From Ampullaceana balthica (Eukaryota; Mollusca; Gastropoda; Lymnaeidae), in contig CALYLW010000504.1 of assembly GCA_944989445.1 (NCBI GenBank), forward strand, positions 1 to 64,000: 64,000 nucleotides of DNA, read 5' to 3'. Under the pieces are notes generated by a model that searched no databases, was not told where the DNA came from, and was given only the letters and a program-made list of their open reading frames with translations. A program made the position numbers and the translations under genes. Positions 25,228-36,834 of this stretch are shown in pieces (position 1 is the first letter of the stretch; every line of letters starts with the position of its first letter).

Positions 25228-25819
25228 TATAATATAAAAGCCCAAGTCACTCATTGGATGTGGAACGCTGATGATGTACAACAGTCTATAGCAGTTTTAA
25301 AAAATCGTGTGGTGATTAGCGCTGTAAAAATATTTAATATGACGTCATTGGTTGATCTTATATTTAACACAAGGTGTGCATCAAAAGGTGTGCAAATTAA
25401 TTACAAATTAAAGACGCGCTGTAAAAAATATATTATATGACGTCATTGCTTTAGCTTATATCTTAATTTTGGAAAAAGGGAACGATGTAAAAATAGGATT
25501 TGAGGATTTATAATTATAAAATACTTTGTGTACATTTCAGTAAGTTTAATATTTCGTATTTATCAAACAAAAAGGAAGTTTAATATTTCGTATTTATCAA
25601 AGAAGGATAAGTTTCTTGGGCTTTTGACAAAAAACAAAGTGGGCGCCGTAGGCGCCCTACAACTCCTGTTATTAAATACTTTGCGTACATTTCAGAAAGT
25701 TTAATATTTCGTATTTATCAAAAAATGATAACTTAGTTGGGCTTTTGAAAAAGGTTGGCGCCGTAGGCGCCCTAAAAAAGTGGGCGCCGCAGGCGCCACG
25801 GCGCCCCGGCACAATCTAG
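25228..25819 (+). mobile_element. Helitron-like non-autonomous element, copy A
   Basis: The copy starts at tataatataaaagcccaagt and ends with a GC-rich hairpin (ggcgcc...ggcgcc) followed by acaatCTAG at 25,816-25,819 and then T. A 3' hairpin shortly before CTAG, with insertion before T, is the hallmark of Helitron 3' ends. The 5' TC end is not clear. An internal 60-codon ORF (25,258-25,440) recurs in copy B only because the DNA is duplicated. The internal box gggcgccgtaggcgccc occurs at several points in this family. Confidence 0.6.
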
Positions 25820-26312
25820 TATAATATAAAAGCCCAAGTGGATCATTGGATGTGGAACGCTGATGATGTAGAACAGTCTATAGCAGTTTTAAAAAATCGT
25901 GTGGTGATTAGCGCTGTAAAAATATTTAATATGACGTCATTGGTTGATCTTATATTTAACACAAGGTGTGCATCAAAAGGTGTGCAAATTAATTACAAAT
26001 TAAAGACGCGCTGTAAAAAAATATATTATATGACGTCATTGCTTTAGCTTATATCTTAATTTTGGAAAAAGGGAACGATGTAAAAATAGGATTTGATGAT
26101 TTATAATTATAAAATACTTTGTGTACATTTCAGGAAGTTTAATATTTCGTATTTATCAAACAAGGATAAGTTACTTGGGGTTTTGACAAAAAAAGTGGCG
26201 TACTTTATGGACGGCCCCTATAAAAATACTTTGTGAACATTTCAGCAAGTTTAATTTTTGCTTATGAATAAGGTGGGCGCCGAAGGCGCCACGGCGCCCC
26301 GGAACAATCTAG
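25820..26312 (+). mobile_element. Helitron-like non-autonomous element, copy B
   Basis: Copy B begins directly at the T that follows copy A's CTAG and is closely similar over its first 300 bases. It ends with the same ggcgcc hairpin and aacaatCTAG (26,309-26,312). A fragment of another transposon end (gactttatggacggcccc type, 26,196-26,211) lies inside it. Head-to-tail placement without intervening DNA is typical of Helitron arrays. Confidence 0.6.
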
Positions 26313-26707
26313 TTATTAATAATTGTTTTAAGTCCATTAAAGAGCGCTGCATAAACATTGCATAAAAGTTTAGGAAAAAACCATTCCATTGTTTGTGGTC
26401 TTGTGATAATGAGGTGGGTTCGATCTCAAGAAAGAATACTTGTGTGGGTGTGCCTTTTATTTGTACCATGATCTAGGCGAAACAGGGGCGGATTCTTTTA
26501 TCTTTGGCTCAAGTTAGATGAAGCTTTAATTGACAAAACAATGACAGTTATATATATATATATATATATTTTAATCAGATTTTTCGTTTACATTTTTTTT
26601 ACTTTTAGTATTAAACTATATAATTTGCAATTGTCGCGCAAGTAGTGTCTGTCAGTCCTGACGCTACTAATTTTAGAAAGCAGGGAAAAACCAATTTACT
26701 GCACCAA

Positions 26708-26998
26708 TGCATCAAAAGGTGTGCAAATTAAAGATGCGCTGTAAAAAAAAATTATATGACGTCATTGTTTTCGCTCATATTTTAATTTTGGAAAAGGGAA
26801 CAATGTAAAAAGAGTATTTGATGATGGTTAATTATAAAATCAAAAAACAAAGGGGGCGCCGTAGGCGCCCTACTACCCCTATTATAAAATACTTTGTGCA
26901 CATTTCAGAAAGTTTAATATTTCGTATTTATCAAACAAGGACAAGTTAGTTGGGCTTTTGAAAAAGGTCGGTGCCGTAGGCGCCCTAAAAAAAAAGTG
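26708..26998 (+). mobile_element. Helitron-like element, truncated copy C
   Basis: The segment starts inside the family at catcaaaaggtgtgcaaatt, carries the shared tatgacgtcattg and aagtttaatatttcgtattt boxes, and has a ggcgccgtaggcgccc hairpin. It lacks both the start seen in copies A and B and a clear CTAG end. A TA microsatellite lies just upstream (26,552-26,569). Confidence 0.5.
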
Positions 26999-28390
26999 CA
27001 TTTTTAAAAATAAAATAAATAGATTTCAGCTGAAAACTTCCTTCCTTTTTGACGGGTGATACGCTAGTGTAAATACATGTTTTATATACATGCCAGAATG
27101 CGATCGAAACCCCTCATTTGGGAATTTATTATGAAACACAAAGAATGTGGACGGATTCAACTGATTAACAGACGTGTAAGTAGGTCAGCATGGAAGCAGA
27201 CTTTGATGCTTTATTACTGTTTATGTATAAACTATGTTTGGACGCTTGTTGTCATCATTACTGTTATTATTTGTGTTGTCTCCCTATTGAATGTACAGGG
27301 TGATATATTCGTTAGGACAGGCAGGACAGGTGCTCTTCTTTCTGAATCAACCCTAAAAAAATTTTTTTTAAATCAACGTGGACAATGGCGTTTTTTTGCT
27401 GCATGTCTGACATTAGCATGATGGCCTCCCTGGTCCCACGGCAGGCGGTGACCTCATTCCAGTAAAGACCAAATGAAGGGGAGTGTGTGGGTAGGGAAGG
27501 AGGTCGTCCTGTATGCAGAGAAGAGATCCATTTCTATTTCATCTTTACAGTAATCAACATGACAACAGGCATGGGCGTATCATGGGGTCGTCGCTTGTTT
27601 AGCGCCACTGACTGTTTTATCTTGGGGGAAGTCATGTAAGGTGGTAACAAATATATTGGGATATTGATAAAAATAGATACAGCAGATTCAGTTATACATG
27701 AATATTTTAATTAAATATTAACACGTTTATTTCTTTAATTGTCCCGATGAAGGCCATTGCCGAAACGTTTACACCTTTATTACCCTATTAATAAAGCTTA
27801 AAATGTAATGTTTTATTCACACAATTTTTTTTGTGTGGGTCAGTTGTGCTCCTTAATGTCTAAAAAGTAAAAATCTAAGAATTACCTGTTGTTGCTTTTT
27901 TTTCATAAATGTGGAATTTTTATAAAAAAGCTATGATGAAATATTAAATGCATGATTCTCCCACGAGTTTTCGTATGGCGGTCAACGGAGGACAATCGAG
28001 GTGGGAGAGGGGGTGAGTTAGTGACCTTCAGAAGAAAATAGAAAGGAGATCACAAAAAACATTTTAAGGCGGAAGTGGAAGCGGTGCAGTAGTGCAGGGC
28101 GGAGATGAAGAGAAAAGGAAGAGAAAGAAGAAAAAAAACACCGTGTGTTTTGGGTGGTGAGAAAAAGCAAGTTCTATGAGTTCTATCAGCAGGGGTCATG
28201 AGGTCAGACGGTTAGCTTTTTTACGGGTCATAACAAAGTTCGTTAGCTCGGACATGCAGGCTGGGAACTCTGCAGCACAAGAGAGAGAAGAAAATGATCG
28301 GCGGATGGCGTGCGCATGATTTGGTAGAAGTCAGGACTAAGGGAGATGATGTTGAATGGTAGCGGTGCATGGACACAGGCTGCTGAGAGA
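26999..28390. other. Spacer, no supported gene
   Basis: A 114-codon ORF at 27,077-27,421 contains a hydrophobic stretch and a good donor-like cagacgtGTAAGT at 27,176, but no partner exon or family match is visible. A Penelope-like gatgaaggccattgccgaaa motif lies at 27,749-27,768. Otherwise the sequence is unremarkable. Confidence 0.3.
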
Positions 28391-28503
28391 CAGAGTGGGA
28401 GAGAGAGAGAGAGAGAGTGGGAGAGAGAGAGAAAGAGACAGAGTGGGAGAGAGAGAGAGACAGAGTGGGAGAGAGAGACAGAGTGGGAGTGAGAGAGGGA
28501 GAG
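28391..28503. repeat. GA-rich minisatellite (gagtgggagagagaga)
   Basis: Imperfect units of gagtgggagagagaga with gacagagtgg variants. The Ser/Leu-rich minus-strand ORFs of 87-93 codons are produced by this repeat. Confidence 0.85.
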
Positions 28504-30330
28504 CATGGTGTGAGAGACAGTTAACGAGACGAAGATAGAGAAAGATAACGTCTGTGTCGGATGGGGAATGGGAAAGCATTACGGGGACACAATTAGGGGG
28601 ACACAAGAAGCATTTCATGATTAAGTTTCACAAATACAATACATGATTTTCAGGGTAACAGGTCGGTCTGTTTGTATTAAAGTTACGCTAACATAAAAAT
28701 ATAAGTACATCATATAAATGACTGATTTATATACACAAAACGAGACTCTTAAATAAAAAAAATACCGTATTACAAATTCATTTCGCACTTATCATTTGCG
28801 TTTGTTTTACAGAACAAATATTATGTTAGAGTGTGTTGGAGAAGGGACTGTGTGGGGGACTAGGTTGTGTGAGTGGCTGTGTGAGGGGATGGGTTGAGTG
28901 GGAGATGGAGTCACTGGGATTTGAGTGAAGGCCTTAAGACTCAAGTTTATTTATTCTAGACCCCAATCAATTAGGTTTATTAATTATTACCATAAATAAT
29001 GAGTTGTGTATAAATAAACACAGCTTCATTTATTTTCAAGTTCGGTTTTGTGCGTGGCATTGGATGTGGTTGAACAAGACAATCTCATGAATGACGTCTC
29101 GACGATGGAAGATTTAATTTTCTTTAGGACACAAATAGCGCACACTCTAAACTTGTCCCAGCAATTTTTTTTCCCTTTCTTTGCTTGTTGTCTTTTTTTT
29201 CTGCATGGTGGGGGGGGGGAAGGGGGAATGGGATAATTTCTTATAAAGAACATGATGAAATATAATAAACGTCCCCCACCCATCTCACGCTGTACCGCCC
29301 CCACCCCAACTCCCTCCATGTTTTATTGCCGGCAACCAATCTCAAGTGTTTTATCAAGTTGGCACGAGATATCTATTTTCGGATTACATTCAGAACTTTT
29401 TCTTTCCGTTCAGAATGATCTCCCCGCCACTACCCACCCCCGCCCCACACTCTTTGTCTCTCCCTTTTCTCTTTTTACTCTCCACTCTTCCGTTTCGGCT
29501 TTGACGTCAGCGCGCGCTATTTACTGCACGCGATTACACAACGGCCGAGACAGAAATACACCGCGGCATGCTGTAATGGTCCTATTACCGAACCGTTATG
29601 TTTCCAACTGATACTGTAGAACTATTCTTGTCACGGATCAGGTTAAGGCGTGCGTAAAGTGGCTTTAGAATACTTTTTAAAAAATTTTTTTAATTTAATT
29701 CGGATTGAGAAAGAGGACACAATGGCTGATTGGATAAATTTTTGTGTGCGTATCCTTACGCCATAAATGACGTTAGTTCCGAATCTATCAGAAAGGTTTA
29801 TTATTAAAGATGGAGTCTGGTGGTTAGTTTGGAGTGTTGTAACAAATGACGTATGAGTATGGTCAGTATGGTAGACTGGTGTTTGGAAGTCCAACATTTT
29901 ACCAGATGATGTTTGTGTTGGTTTTTTTCGGGGGGCGGTTACTCAACAAAGAAATTCTAATGGTAAGTTTAATTAGAGTGAAAAGATGTGTTTGTGTCAA
30001 ATGCTCAAAGATGTCATTTCGCGAGATGGAGATTATTTTGCAATTCAATGATTGCAATCTTCGCTAAATTGTTAGATTATGAATCGTCGTTATTTGATGT
30101 GTTATTCCAACTTGGTGTTATTTATTCTCAATTTTTAAAAAAAATAAAGGCACTTGTCTGCTATCCCACCACCAAAATAAAAATATGTGTTTTTGTGTTA
30201 AAAAACATTGCATGACGTCACATTTAATTAACATTTAATAAATAATAAATGACAAACTTCATTAACTGTAACAATGAATAATGTCTCATGTAATTAACAA
30301 TGAATATAGTCAGCTATGGTTAATGTTCCA
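28504..30330. other. Spacer, no supported gene
   Basis: Several ORFs of 60-119 codons occur in both directions without domain resemblance. A GC-richer patch with tgacgtcagcgcgcgc lies near 29,500-29,570 and could be regulatory, since TGACGTCA is a full CRE, but no transcript start can be shown. Confidence 0.3.
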
Positions 30331-30591
30331 TTATCCCGGTGGCCAGAATGTCACAATGACATCGATGATGGTGTCAAAATGATCAGCGTGCCTCATTTTC
30401 ACTCGATTTCTCCACATGTACTCACACATATATGAGTCCATCATTTGACGATGAGTCCCGTTGAGGCGTTACATGACCGCTTGATTCTTTGGGTGTTATC
30501 ACCGGTATTAGGATCGACGAAATGTAGGCTGTGATTCACAGTTTCGTGAGTGTAGCCCATGCCAGCTGCAGCAGCTATTCCATTGTATTGT

Positions 30592-31126
30592 AAGCACGCC
30601 ACTGTTGTTGAGCCTTCTCGTCCATGAGGGGCATCTACCGATCATCGTCGGCGTCTGCGATTCCTCCAAGGGCATAGGCCACCTACGAGAGACCTCCAGG
30701 CATCTCTATCCTGGGCCAGCTTCTCCAGGATCTTCCATTCATGGCCAATTTTCTTGATGTCTGCCTCCAATTCTCGGCGCCAAGTGTTTCTTGGACGGCC
30801 TCTTTTCCGCTTACCCTGTGGGTTCCATTTCAGGGCTTGCTTTGTTGTGTTAGGAGCAGGTTTCCTTAGTGTATGACCAATCCACCTCCACCGCTTCTGG
30901 AGAATCTCTTCCTCAATGGGCTTCTGTTTTGTCCGCTGCCACAGTTCCTGGTTGCTGATTTTGTCTGGCCAGTGAATTCTGAGAATCCTTCTTAAACAGT
31001 TGTTGATGAAGGACTGTATTCTGGTCAAGTTTACGGCCGTTGTTCTCCATGTCTCGGCTCCATATAGCAGCACAGGTTTTACCATAGCGTTAAAAATCCT
31101 TACTTTTAACTTGCTGCCTAAGTTGT
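30592..31126 (-). mobile_element. 5'-truncated LINE inserted in the Merlin copy
   Basis: A 147-codon minus-strand ORF (30,642-31,085), extended upstream by another dozen codons, encodes the C-terminal part of a non-LTR retrotransposon ORF2. Visible motifs are VLLYGAETWRTT, LRRILRIHWPDKISN, KRWRWIGHTLRK, GKRKRGRPRNTWRRELE and DRDAWRSLVGGLCP. This region lies downstream of the reverse-transcriptase active site; the endonuclease and RT core are missing, as expected for 5' truncation. Both borders with the Merlin sequence share CAGTG, possibly the target duplication or microhomology. The frame is intact to the stop, so this insertion is much younger than its host. Confidence 0.8.
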
Positions 31127-31422
31127 TAGAGACACTGATCAGACATAATTGTTGTTCCAGAAAGAATGTATTGTTTAATTAAAGGCATCAGAGTTTCAAC
31201 ACTTCTATCTTTCACAGACAAAATAAAACTGATGCAGCCGAAAACCCACTGCTGTGGCAGCTGCCTGCCCGTGTGATTTTTACGTCTTGTAAAGAGGCTT
31301 TCGTCTATTTCAACTATAGTGTTAGGGCCTCCAATAATTACGGGGTTTTGAAGAAGACTGTCTGCACATACCTCGGGCATGTACATGTTCCAATCGATCA
31401 CAGCACATTTCGAAATATACAA
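31127..31422 (-). pseudogene. Catalytic segment of the Merlin transposase
   Basis: This is the longest open piece (about 98 codons) of the transposase described above and carries EIDES and SDQ, which contain the first two acidic residues of the DDE triad. The third acidic residue should lie in the piece beyond the LINE. Confidence 0.75.
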
Positions 31423-31818
31423 CTCATCTTTACAGAACTAACTTGATGCTAGTCAGCTCCTTGCTCCAACAGTAGATGAATAGTATGACTTGTCTGTAAG
31501 ATAACTTCGATCCTTCGTCGTACATGGATCGTCTCTCAGCAACCCCTACGACTGCACCGCCAGCGATCTTGTGTATCGCTCAACGACAGTACCATAGCAT
31601 GATCGTTGTCACATATGCGTGGATTGTGTAAAATACCACGCTGCTGTAGACAAAGAACGCTACTAGGTTTGTCGTATACGATAGCTGATAACTGAAGTAA
31701 GTTCATCCTTTAAAAAAAAATGAAGAAGTCTACTATAATATGATGTACAGATTTTTACGCGTTGTTGCCAACAACAAAATTATTTTTCTTTTGGTGGTCG
31801 GATAACTGACAAGTACCG

Positions 31819-32176
31819 ACTTTTGTAAGTGGCTACACGAGACTTTTGTGAGTGGCTACACAAGACTTTTGTGAGTGGCTACACAAGACTTTTGTGAGTG
31901 GCTACACAAGACTTTTGTGAGTGGCTACACAAGACTTTTGTGAGTGGCTACACAAGACTTTTGTGAGTGGCTACACAAGACTTTTGTGAGTGGCTACACA
32001 AGACTTTTGTGAGTGGCTACACAAGACTTTTGTGAGTGGCTACACAAGACTTTTGTGAGTGGCTACACAAGACTTTTGTGAGTGGCTACACAAGACTTTT
32101 GTGAGTGGCTACACAAGACTTTTGTGAGTGGCTACACAAGACTTTTGTGAGTGGCTACACAAGACTTTTGTGAGTG
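31819..32176. repeat. 23-bp tandem array, 15 copies plus a partial one
   Basis: The unit acttttgtgagtggctacac plus aag repeats with an exact 23-bp period. Only the first unit differs noticeably (gtaagtggctacacgag). The homogeneity implies recent expansion or conversion. It lies just upstream of the Merlin copy's 5' side. Confidence 0.95.
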
Positions 32177-34285
32177 GGTCGCAGGCAGAGGACTTTGCTC
32201 ATGAACGTAACGTTGATTTATTTTGGTCTTGGCGATCAGTACCTATTTGTGTCGGAAGACCTTTTCCAAAAAAATAAAATGTCATATGTAATATCTAGAT
32301 ACATAATAGCAAATAGATATCGCACTTTCACTTGTGAAGTGTTTTTAAGCACAGTACTCACTACTACCAACCAAAATAGAGAACTTCATGTCATCTAGAG
32401 TCAGATTTTGATGCTCCAAGTTTATGTGCAAAATATGGTGTTACACTCCAATTCAAACCACCTTTATCTAATAACATTAAAAGTCACAATTATGTGTCGT
32501 AAAGTTATGATTTCAAGTTGAATTTCGTTATGAGAAAAAAATGTGTTTTTTACATGTTTTAAAAAGATCACTTTTGTAAGCTAGGCAGCTAGACAACTAG
32601 AAGATTCTCAGACAGACACAATTCTTTGAGAGTTACACTATACAGTTCTCAAAACAACAGACCCGAAGTTACCGTCCATGGTTTAATTCATGCATACTAA
32701 CAAAGTAAGAGGTTAATGCATTACATGACCTCTTAAGGGACTGTCTTTATCGGTGTTTTTTTTTCCTTTTAGTTCATTCTTCACGAAACTTACCCTGCAA
32801 TTTATTTTCTAATGACCCCCCTCCTCCGCCACCAACACCGGTAAATCATTAGTCCCGTGGCCGCACCTTGAACCCGGGGTCTATTTATGTTTTTTTTTCC
32901 CCTTGCCTCTCCCTATCTCCATTTTTTTTTACCTCTACTCTTGTGCGATCGGTTGCTAAAAGCGTACTGGTATTCACTGGTATTTCGCCATGGTTGGGGC
33001 AGGGGAAACAACCGAGTAGTGAACGCTGTTGGGGGAACTGGATGGGTGAATAGTGGGAGGGGAGAAGGGCATTTGGTGGGGGGGGGGTTGCTGACAGGTG
33101 CCTACTGGTCCCCTTGCGCTGGTTATGGTCAGCATTACATACGATTTGCTGGACCGTTCTTCCCGCTACTAGAAGAAAAAGAAAAGACCCCCACCCTCTC
33201 ACCCACCCCACACACAACATAAATTTGTGTGTGTGTGTGTGAGAGAGAGAGACCAGAGTACTGTAAAGCTAGTAAAATTGTTATAACCCTTAAATGTGTA
33301 ACGACTCTTCTTCTTTTTTTTTAAATACATGTAAAGTAAAGAAAATCTAAAATGACGCATCATGCATCCCATGTATACATGTACGTAGTAAGCGTACAAG
33401 TTCGTAATAAAACAAAATGAACTCTTATCATACAAACCTCATTTCACATCAATAGATAGAGATTTACCTTGAGACTGTTGGGTTGTTGTTTTTTTAAATT
33501 ATTATTATTTTTTTTTAAAAATAACTTTGTGTAACTTTATCAAGGAATGGACGTTTTTTTTGCGTATTTTATGAGGAAACTTTTCAAGGATGGTGCACAA
33601 TGGGGATAGTTTTGTACCTTATTGGAAACCTGAAACTGTTCTCAGATTACCCAGCCCAGTAAAACGGTTTGAGCTGGTTCACTTACCACTTTCAATTCTA
33701 AACTAGAGATATGTGGTGGTTTTTTAAAAACAGTTTTTAAAACATCATTTTTTTTATAACCGTTTACCTAACCCATTAGGGTTGATCATTTCTAAGACCT
33801 GAAAACGTCATAGCTCAATGAGTAATGTTCTATTTTTAGATAACATTTTAGCGGAACAATGTTTTGAAGCATAAATACAGTCGAATCACTATGTTCTCAA
33901 AATTATTAGCATAGTAAAATGACGAAACTTTTTTTCCTTTTTCAAGTCCAATTTGCTGTCTTAAATTAACGAAGAATTAACAAATAGCTGACAAAATACA
34001 GCCTTCTCAATATACCTACATTTACATATTGACTCGTATCTTTTATTAAATTTTTATGAAATCTGTCCTTAAAAAAGATAAATATAGCCCCAATATTTCT
34101 ATTAATAGCTCTCCGCCATATTATGACCAGGCCTAACAACTCAACTGTGGATGGGGGTTGTTTCGTGTGACAAGTTCAAAAGGCTCTTCCGAGTTGGAGG
34201 AATAAATTTATTTAAGAAAAACATTTCTGAGATTTCGAGTAGGCGAAGGACGCAAACCCATAGCTAGAGTCAATAATCACTTTCT
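32177..34285. other. Spacer, no supported gene
   Basis: Contains complementary ORFs of 111 codons on both strands at 32,885-33,222, which cannot both be real and match nothing recognised. A short GT/GA microsatellite is at 33,224-33,252. Confidence 0.35.
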
Positions 34286-34286
34286 A

Positions 34287-34660
34287 TATCACAACAACCA
34301 ATCACTTTCTATGTCACAACAACCAATCACTCTCTATATCACAACAACCAATCACTTTCTATGTCACAACAACCAATCACTTTCTATGTCACAACAACCA
34401 ATCACTTTCTATGTCATCAACAACCAATCACTTTCTATGTCACAACAACCAATCACTTTCTATGTCACAACAACCAATCACTTTCTATGTCACAACAACC
34501 AATCACTTTCTATGTCACAACAACCAATCACTTTCTATGTCATCAACAACCAATCACTTTCTATGTCACAACAACCAATCACTTTCTATGTCACAACAAC
34601 CAATCACTTTCTATGTCATAACAACCAATCACTTTCTATGCCATAACAACCAATCACAAT
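34287..34660. repeat. 25/26-bp tandem array (caatcactttctatgtcaca)
   Basis: About fifteen units of caatcactttctatgtcaca plus acaac, most 25 bp long, with a 26-bp variant (atgtcatcaac) recurring twice in the same relative place, which points to a higher-order repeat of about five units. All three frames stay open through the array (QQPITFYV, NHFLCHN, NQSLSMS), a consequence of the repeat. Confidence 0.9.
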
Positions 34661-36476
34661 CTCCTAAATAGTCCCATCCCATCAACACTATATTTCGGAG
34701 TTATCTTTTAATGCACATTTATTTGAAGAAGTAATTGGAAGGCCTGTGAGTTAAAAATGTCCGACAGGTGCTCAGAAAGAGAGGAAAAAAAGTAAATATC
34801 TCTTCAAGGAATCATGTGACAAACGGCGTTTACAAATAGTTGGTATTGTATTTGTACTCAAACAAAAAAAAATCTTTTAAGCAATAGTTGGCGTTTCAAT
34901 CGATTCCACTGTTGATTTGCTATATCCACCACCGTCTTTACCGCACCATATGGTCGCATTTCCCATCTAGGTCACTGAACTTGTAGACTGTTGCTTTCGC
35001 CACCCTCACCGCCCCCCCCCAACCTCAACTCTACACCCTCCACCCCCAAACCTCTCCAATAGTGAATGCAGACCGTTTTGGTTAGTGAATCGATTACGAA
35101 GTGGTAGCAGTAACAATCGATCTCACGTGCCCGTCAGCCGAGTATTGACATTCGTGCTGCTAGTAGTAAACGCTGCCTTCACCAGCTGGATGACTATTTT
35201 AAGAGGGGAAAGAAGAAGGAGAGGAAGAAGGCACAGGGGATGTACAAACAACAAGATGGAGAGAGAAAATGAGAGACGGAAAGTAAGTGCGAGTGACAGA
35301 GATAGATGGAGATAACTGGGTAATAGCAGAGTGAATGGGGATTTGGGATATAAGGAGAGAGAGACAGACATAAATGGTGCGAGAGTGGTTAGTAGATACT
35401 CTTATATGTATTAAATGGCAAGCCACCGTAACTTGTATGCTTATGCTGAGAGATATTGCTAGGAGGGTCGTCTCTAAATTCCTTAAAGCTGATAAAAGTC
35501 GCGTGTAGATATTGTAATTTTATACTCTACAACTGAGTGACGTTTTGGCTATAAATAACAGCAGGGAAGGTTTGAAGTCAAATTACGCCGCGGTAGTGGT
35601 AGGCGGATCACCGTCTCAATGAGTTGGAAGCGACAACGAAGAAGTGTTCCTGTTGCATTGACCTAAACCTTCAAAACTTTTCACGCCAGTACCTGTTGTA
35701 TGACACCATTGCTGAAACAGCATCTCACTATCGATAAATGGAAACAAACCCAAAGGATTTCTACAGTAAACTGTCCTGACCGTGGGGGGTACTCTCTGTC
35801 TCTATCTGGTATGGCTACACCTGTGAACTAGTTTATTGATTGACGTTACCAATAAATCAATCGTTTGTTTTAGATTTCGGCGAGCGATTTATTTGTGTGG
35901 CTTGGATCGTTTTCAGAAAACCAACTCCAAAAGTATTTTTAACATTAATGTGTCATTGTAATATTTAAATATTTCATTTATACAGTCACCCCCCCCCCTT
36001 TTTCCGAATAAATATTTTTAAAAAATCATTTTGGTTTTAGTTTTAAAATGCTCTCGAAAAGTTAAAAATAATCTTTAAAAGATATAGATCACTTTGTATA
36101 AGATAGCTTCTTGCGGTATGGTAATTTCACACCCATATTTATGCAAAAGCGGGTCTTGTACAAACGCAACCCATAGCACAGCAGCGTAAAACATTCCTTT
36201 CATATTTTATTATCTGTGGTGTGCCGCGGAAATCTGGTAAGCGTTGCTGTGCAGTGCACACGTCTGAGGGCGAAAAGCTTTGATTCATTCATTTCTTTCA
36301 GTGCTGTTTACTTACGTCATCGATCTAACGTCCCTGTCTTGAAACTCATTACAACAGCATTGAGTGCCAAAGGGGTGTAACATGTTTACAACATTCTATC
36401 AATAACATTTTTGAGCACTCTTACTTTACGACACAGAATATACATTCATAGAAAATAAACACGAATAGCGGGACTA
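34661..36476. other. Spacer upstream of the bZIP gene
   Basis: Mostly AT-rich without repeats. It contains a strong donor-like ggaaaGTAAGTG at 35,283, treated separately as a possible first coding exon. No promoter can be located with confidence. Confidence 0.35.
35269..35282 (+). CDS. Possible first coding exon of the double-bZIP gene
   Basis: ATG AGA GAC GGA AA stands before GTAAGTG, a near-perfect donor, and has A at -3. It would supply exactly the two bases that the exon at 36,835 needs (phase 2), joining as [18 protein letters not shown] with a 1,552-bp intron. Phase and donor fit; the exon is tiny and nothing else supports it, so another upstream exon, possibly outside the window, is equally possible. 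Confidence 0.25.
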
Positions 36477-36556
36477 TAGTCTTCTTGTCAGTAAGTTACA
36501 CCCCATGCCATTCCTTATAGTCTTCTTGACAGTAAGTTACACCCCATGCCATTCCC
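36477..36556. repeat. Tandem duplication, about 40 bp, in the bZIP upstream intron/flank
   Basis: The sequence tagtcttcttgtcagtaagt tacaccccatgccattcc occurs twice in tandem with one or two differences. Confidence 0.8.
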
Positions 36557-36834
36557 TTTCATGTGAATTTGATAGATTATCTTTTGATTGCTGATATTTA
36601 AATGGTCAATAAATATTGATATTAATTTGGTTGAAGGAATTTTAAGATCCGCCCCCAACAACATCAACAACAAAAATGTGTACTCAAAAATAAAATAAAA
36701 CTATTGATTCCAATACCAACTGTTTTGTCAAAGAGTATCTTACATGCCATGTACTTCTTAAAGTCACTAGATGTTACCTAGTTGATACAGTTTACATAAC
36801 ATAATTGGCTTAACATCTGGCATAATTTCCACAG

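Larger units (their letters stand above)
30331..31706 (-). pseudogene. Merlin-type (IS1016/ISXO2-like) transposase, broken by a LINE
   Basis: The minus strand runs from a possible ATG at 31,704-31,706 to a stop at 30,331-30,333. It would have catalysed DDE-type cut-and-paste transposition. Segments in order: an N-terminal part with RWRCSR and a following cysteine, then ILFIYCWSKE, then VIDWNMYMPEVCA and IIGGPNTIVEIDESLF with the first catalytic D, then QQWVFG and MSDQ with the second D. The frame is then cut by a LINE fragment at about 30,592-31,126. It resumes with GYTHETVNHSLHFVDPNTG (30,496-30,552) and, in a shifted frame, MMDSYMCEYMWRNRV and IDVIVTFWPPG. In-frame stops and at least two frameshifts show it is dead. 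Total coding remnant without the LINE is about 280 codons, close to the normal size. A five-base duplication (tacaatacaat) near the resumption point also shifts the frame. Confidence 0.8.

Noticed and set aside
25258..26047. Repeated 60-69-codon ORF (MWNADDV type)
   Set aside because: It recurs because the Helitron-like DNA is duplicated; copy C lacks the start and there is no family match.
27098..27175. Possible exon ending at a perfect GTAAGT donor
   Set aside because: It ends in phase 0 and cannot join the bZIP exon, and no acceptor-side partner was found.
28243..28618. Ser/Leu-rich minus-strand ORFs
   Set aside because: They are translations of a GA-rich microsatellite.
32885..33222. 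111-codon ORFs on both strands over the same DNA
   Set aside because: They are complementary shadows of one another with no recognised motif.
34311..34671. Histidine/serine-rich ORFs in three frames
   Set aside because: They are produced by a 25-bp tandem repeat.
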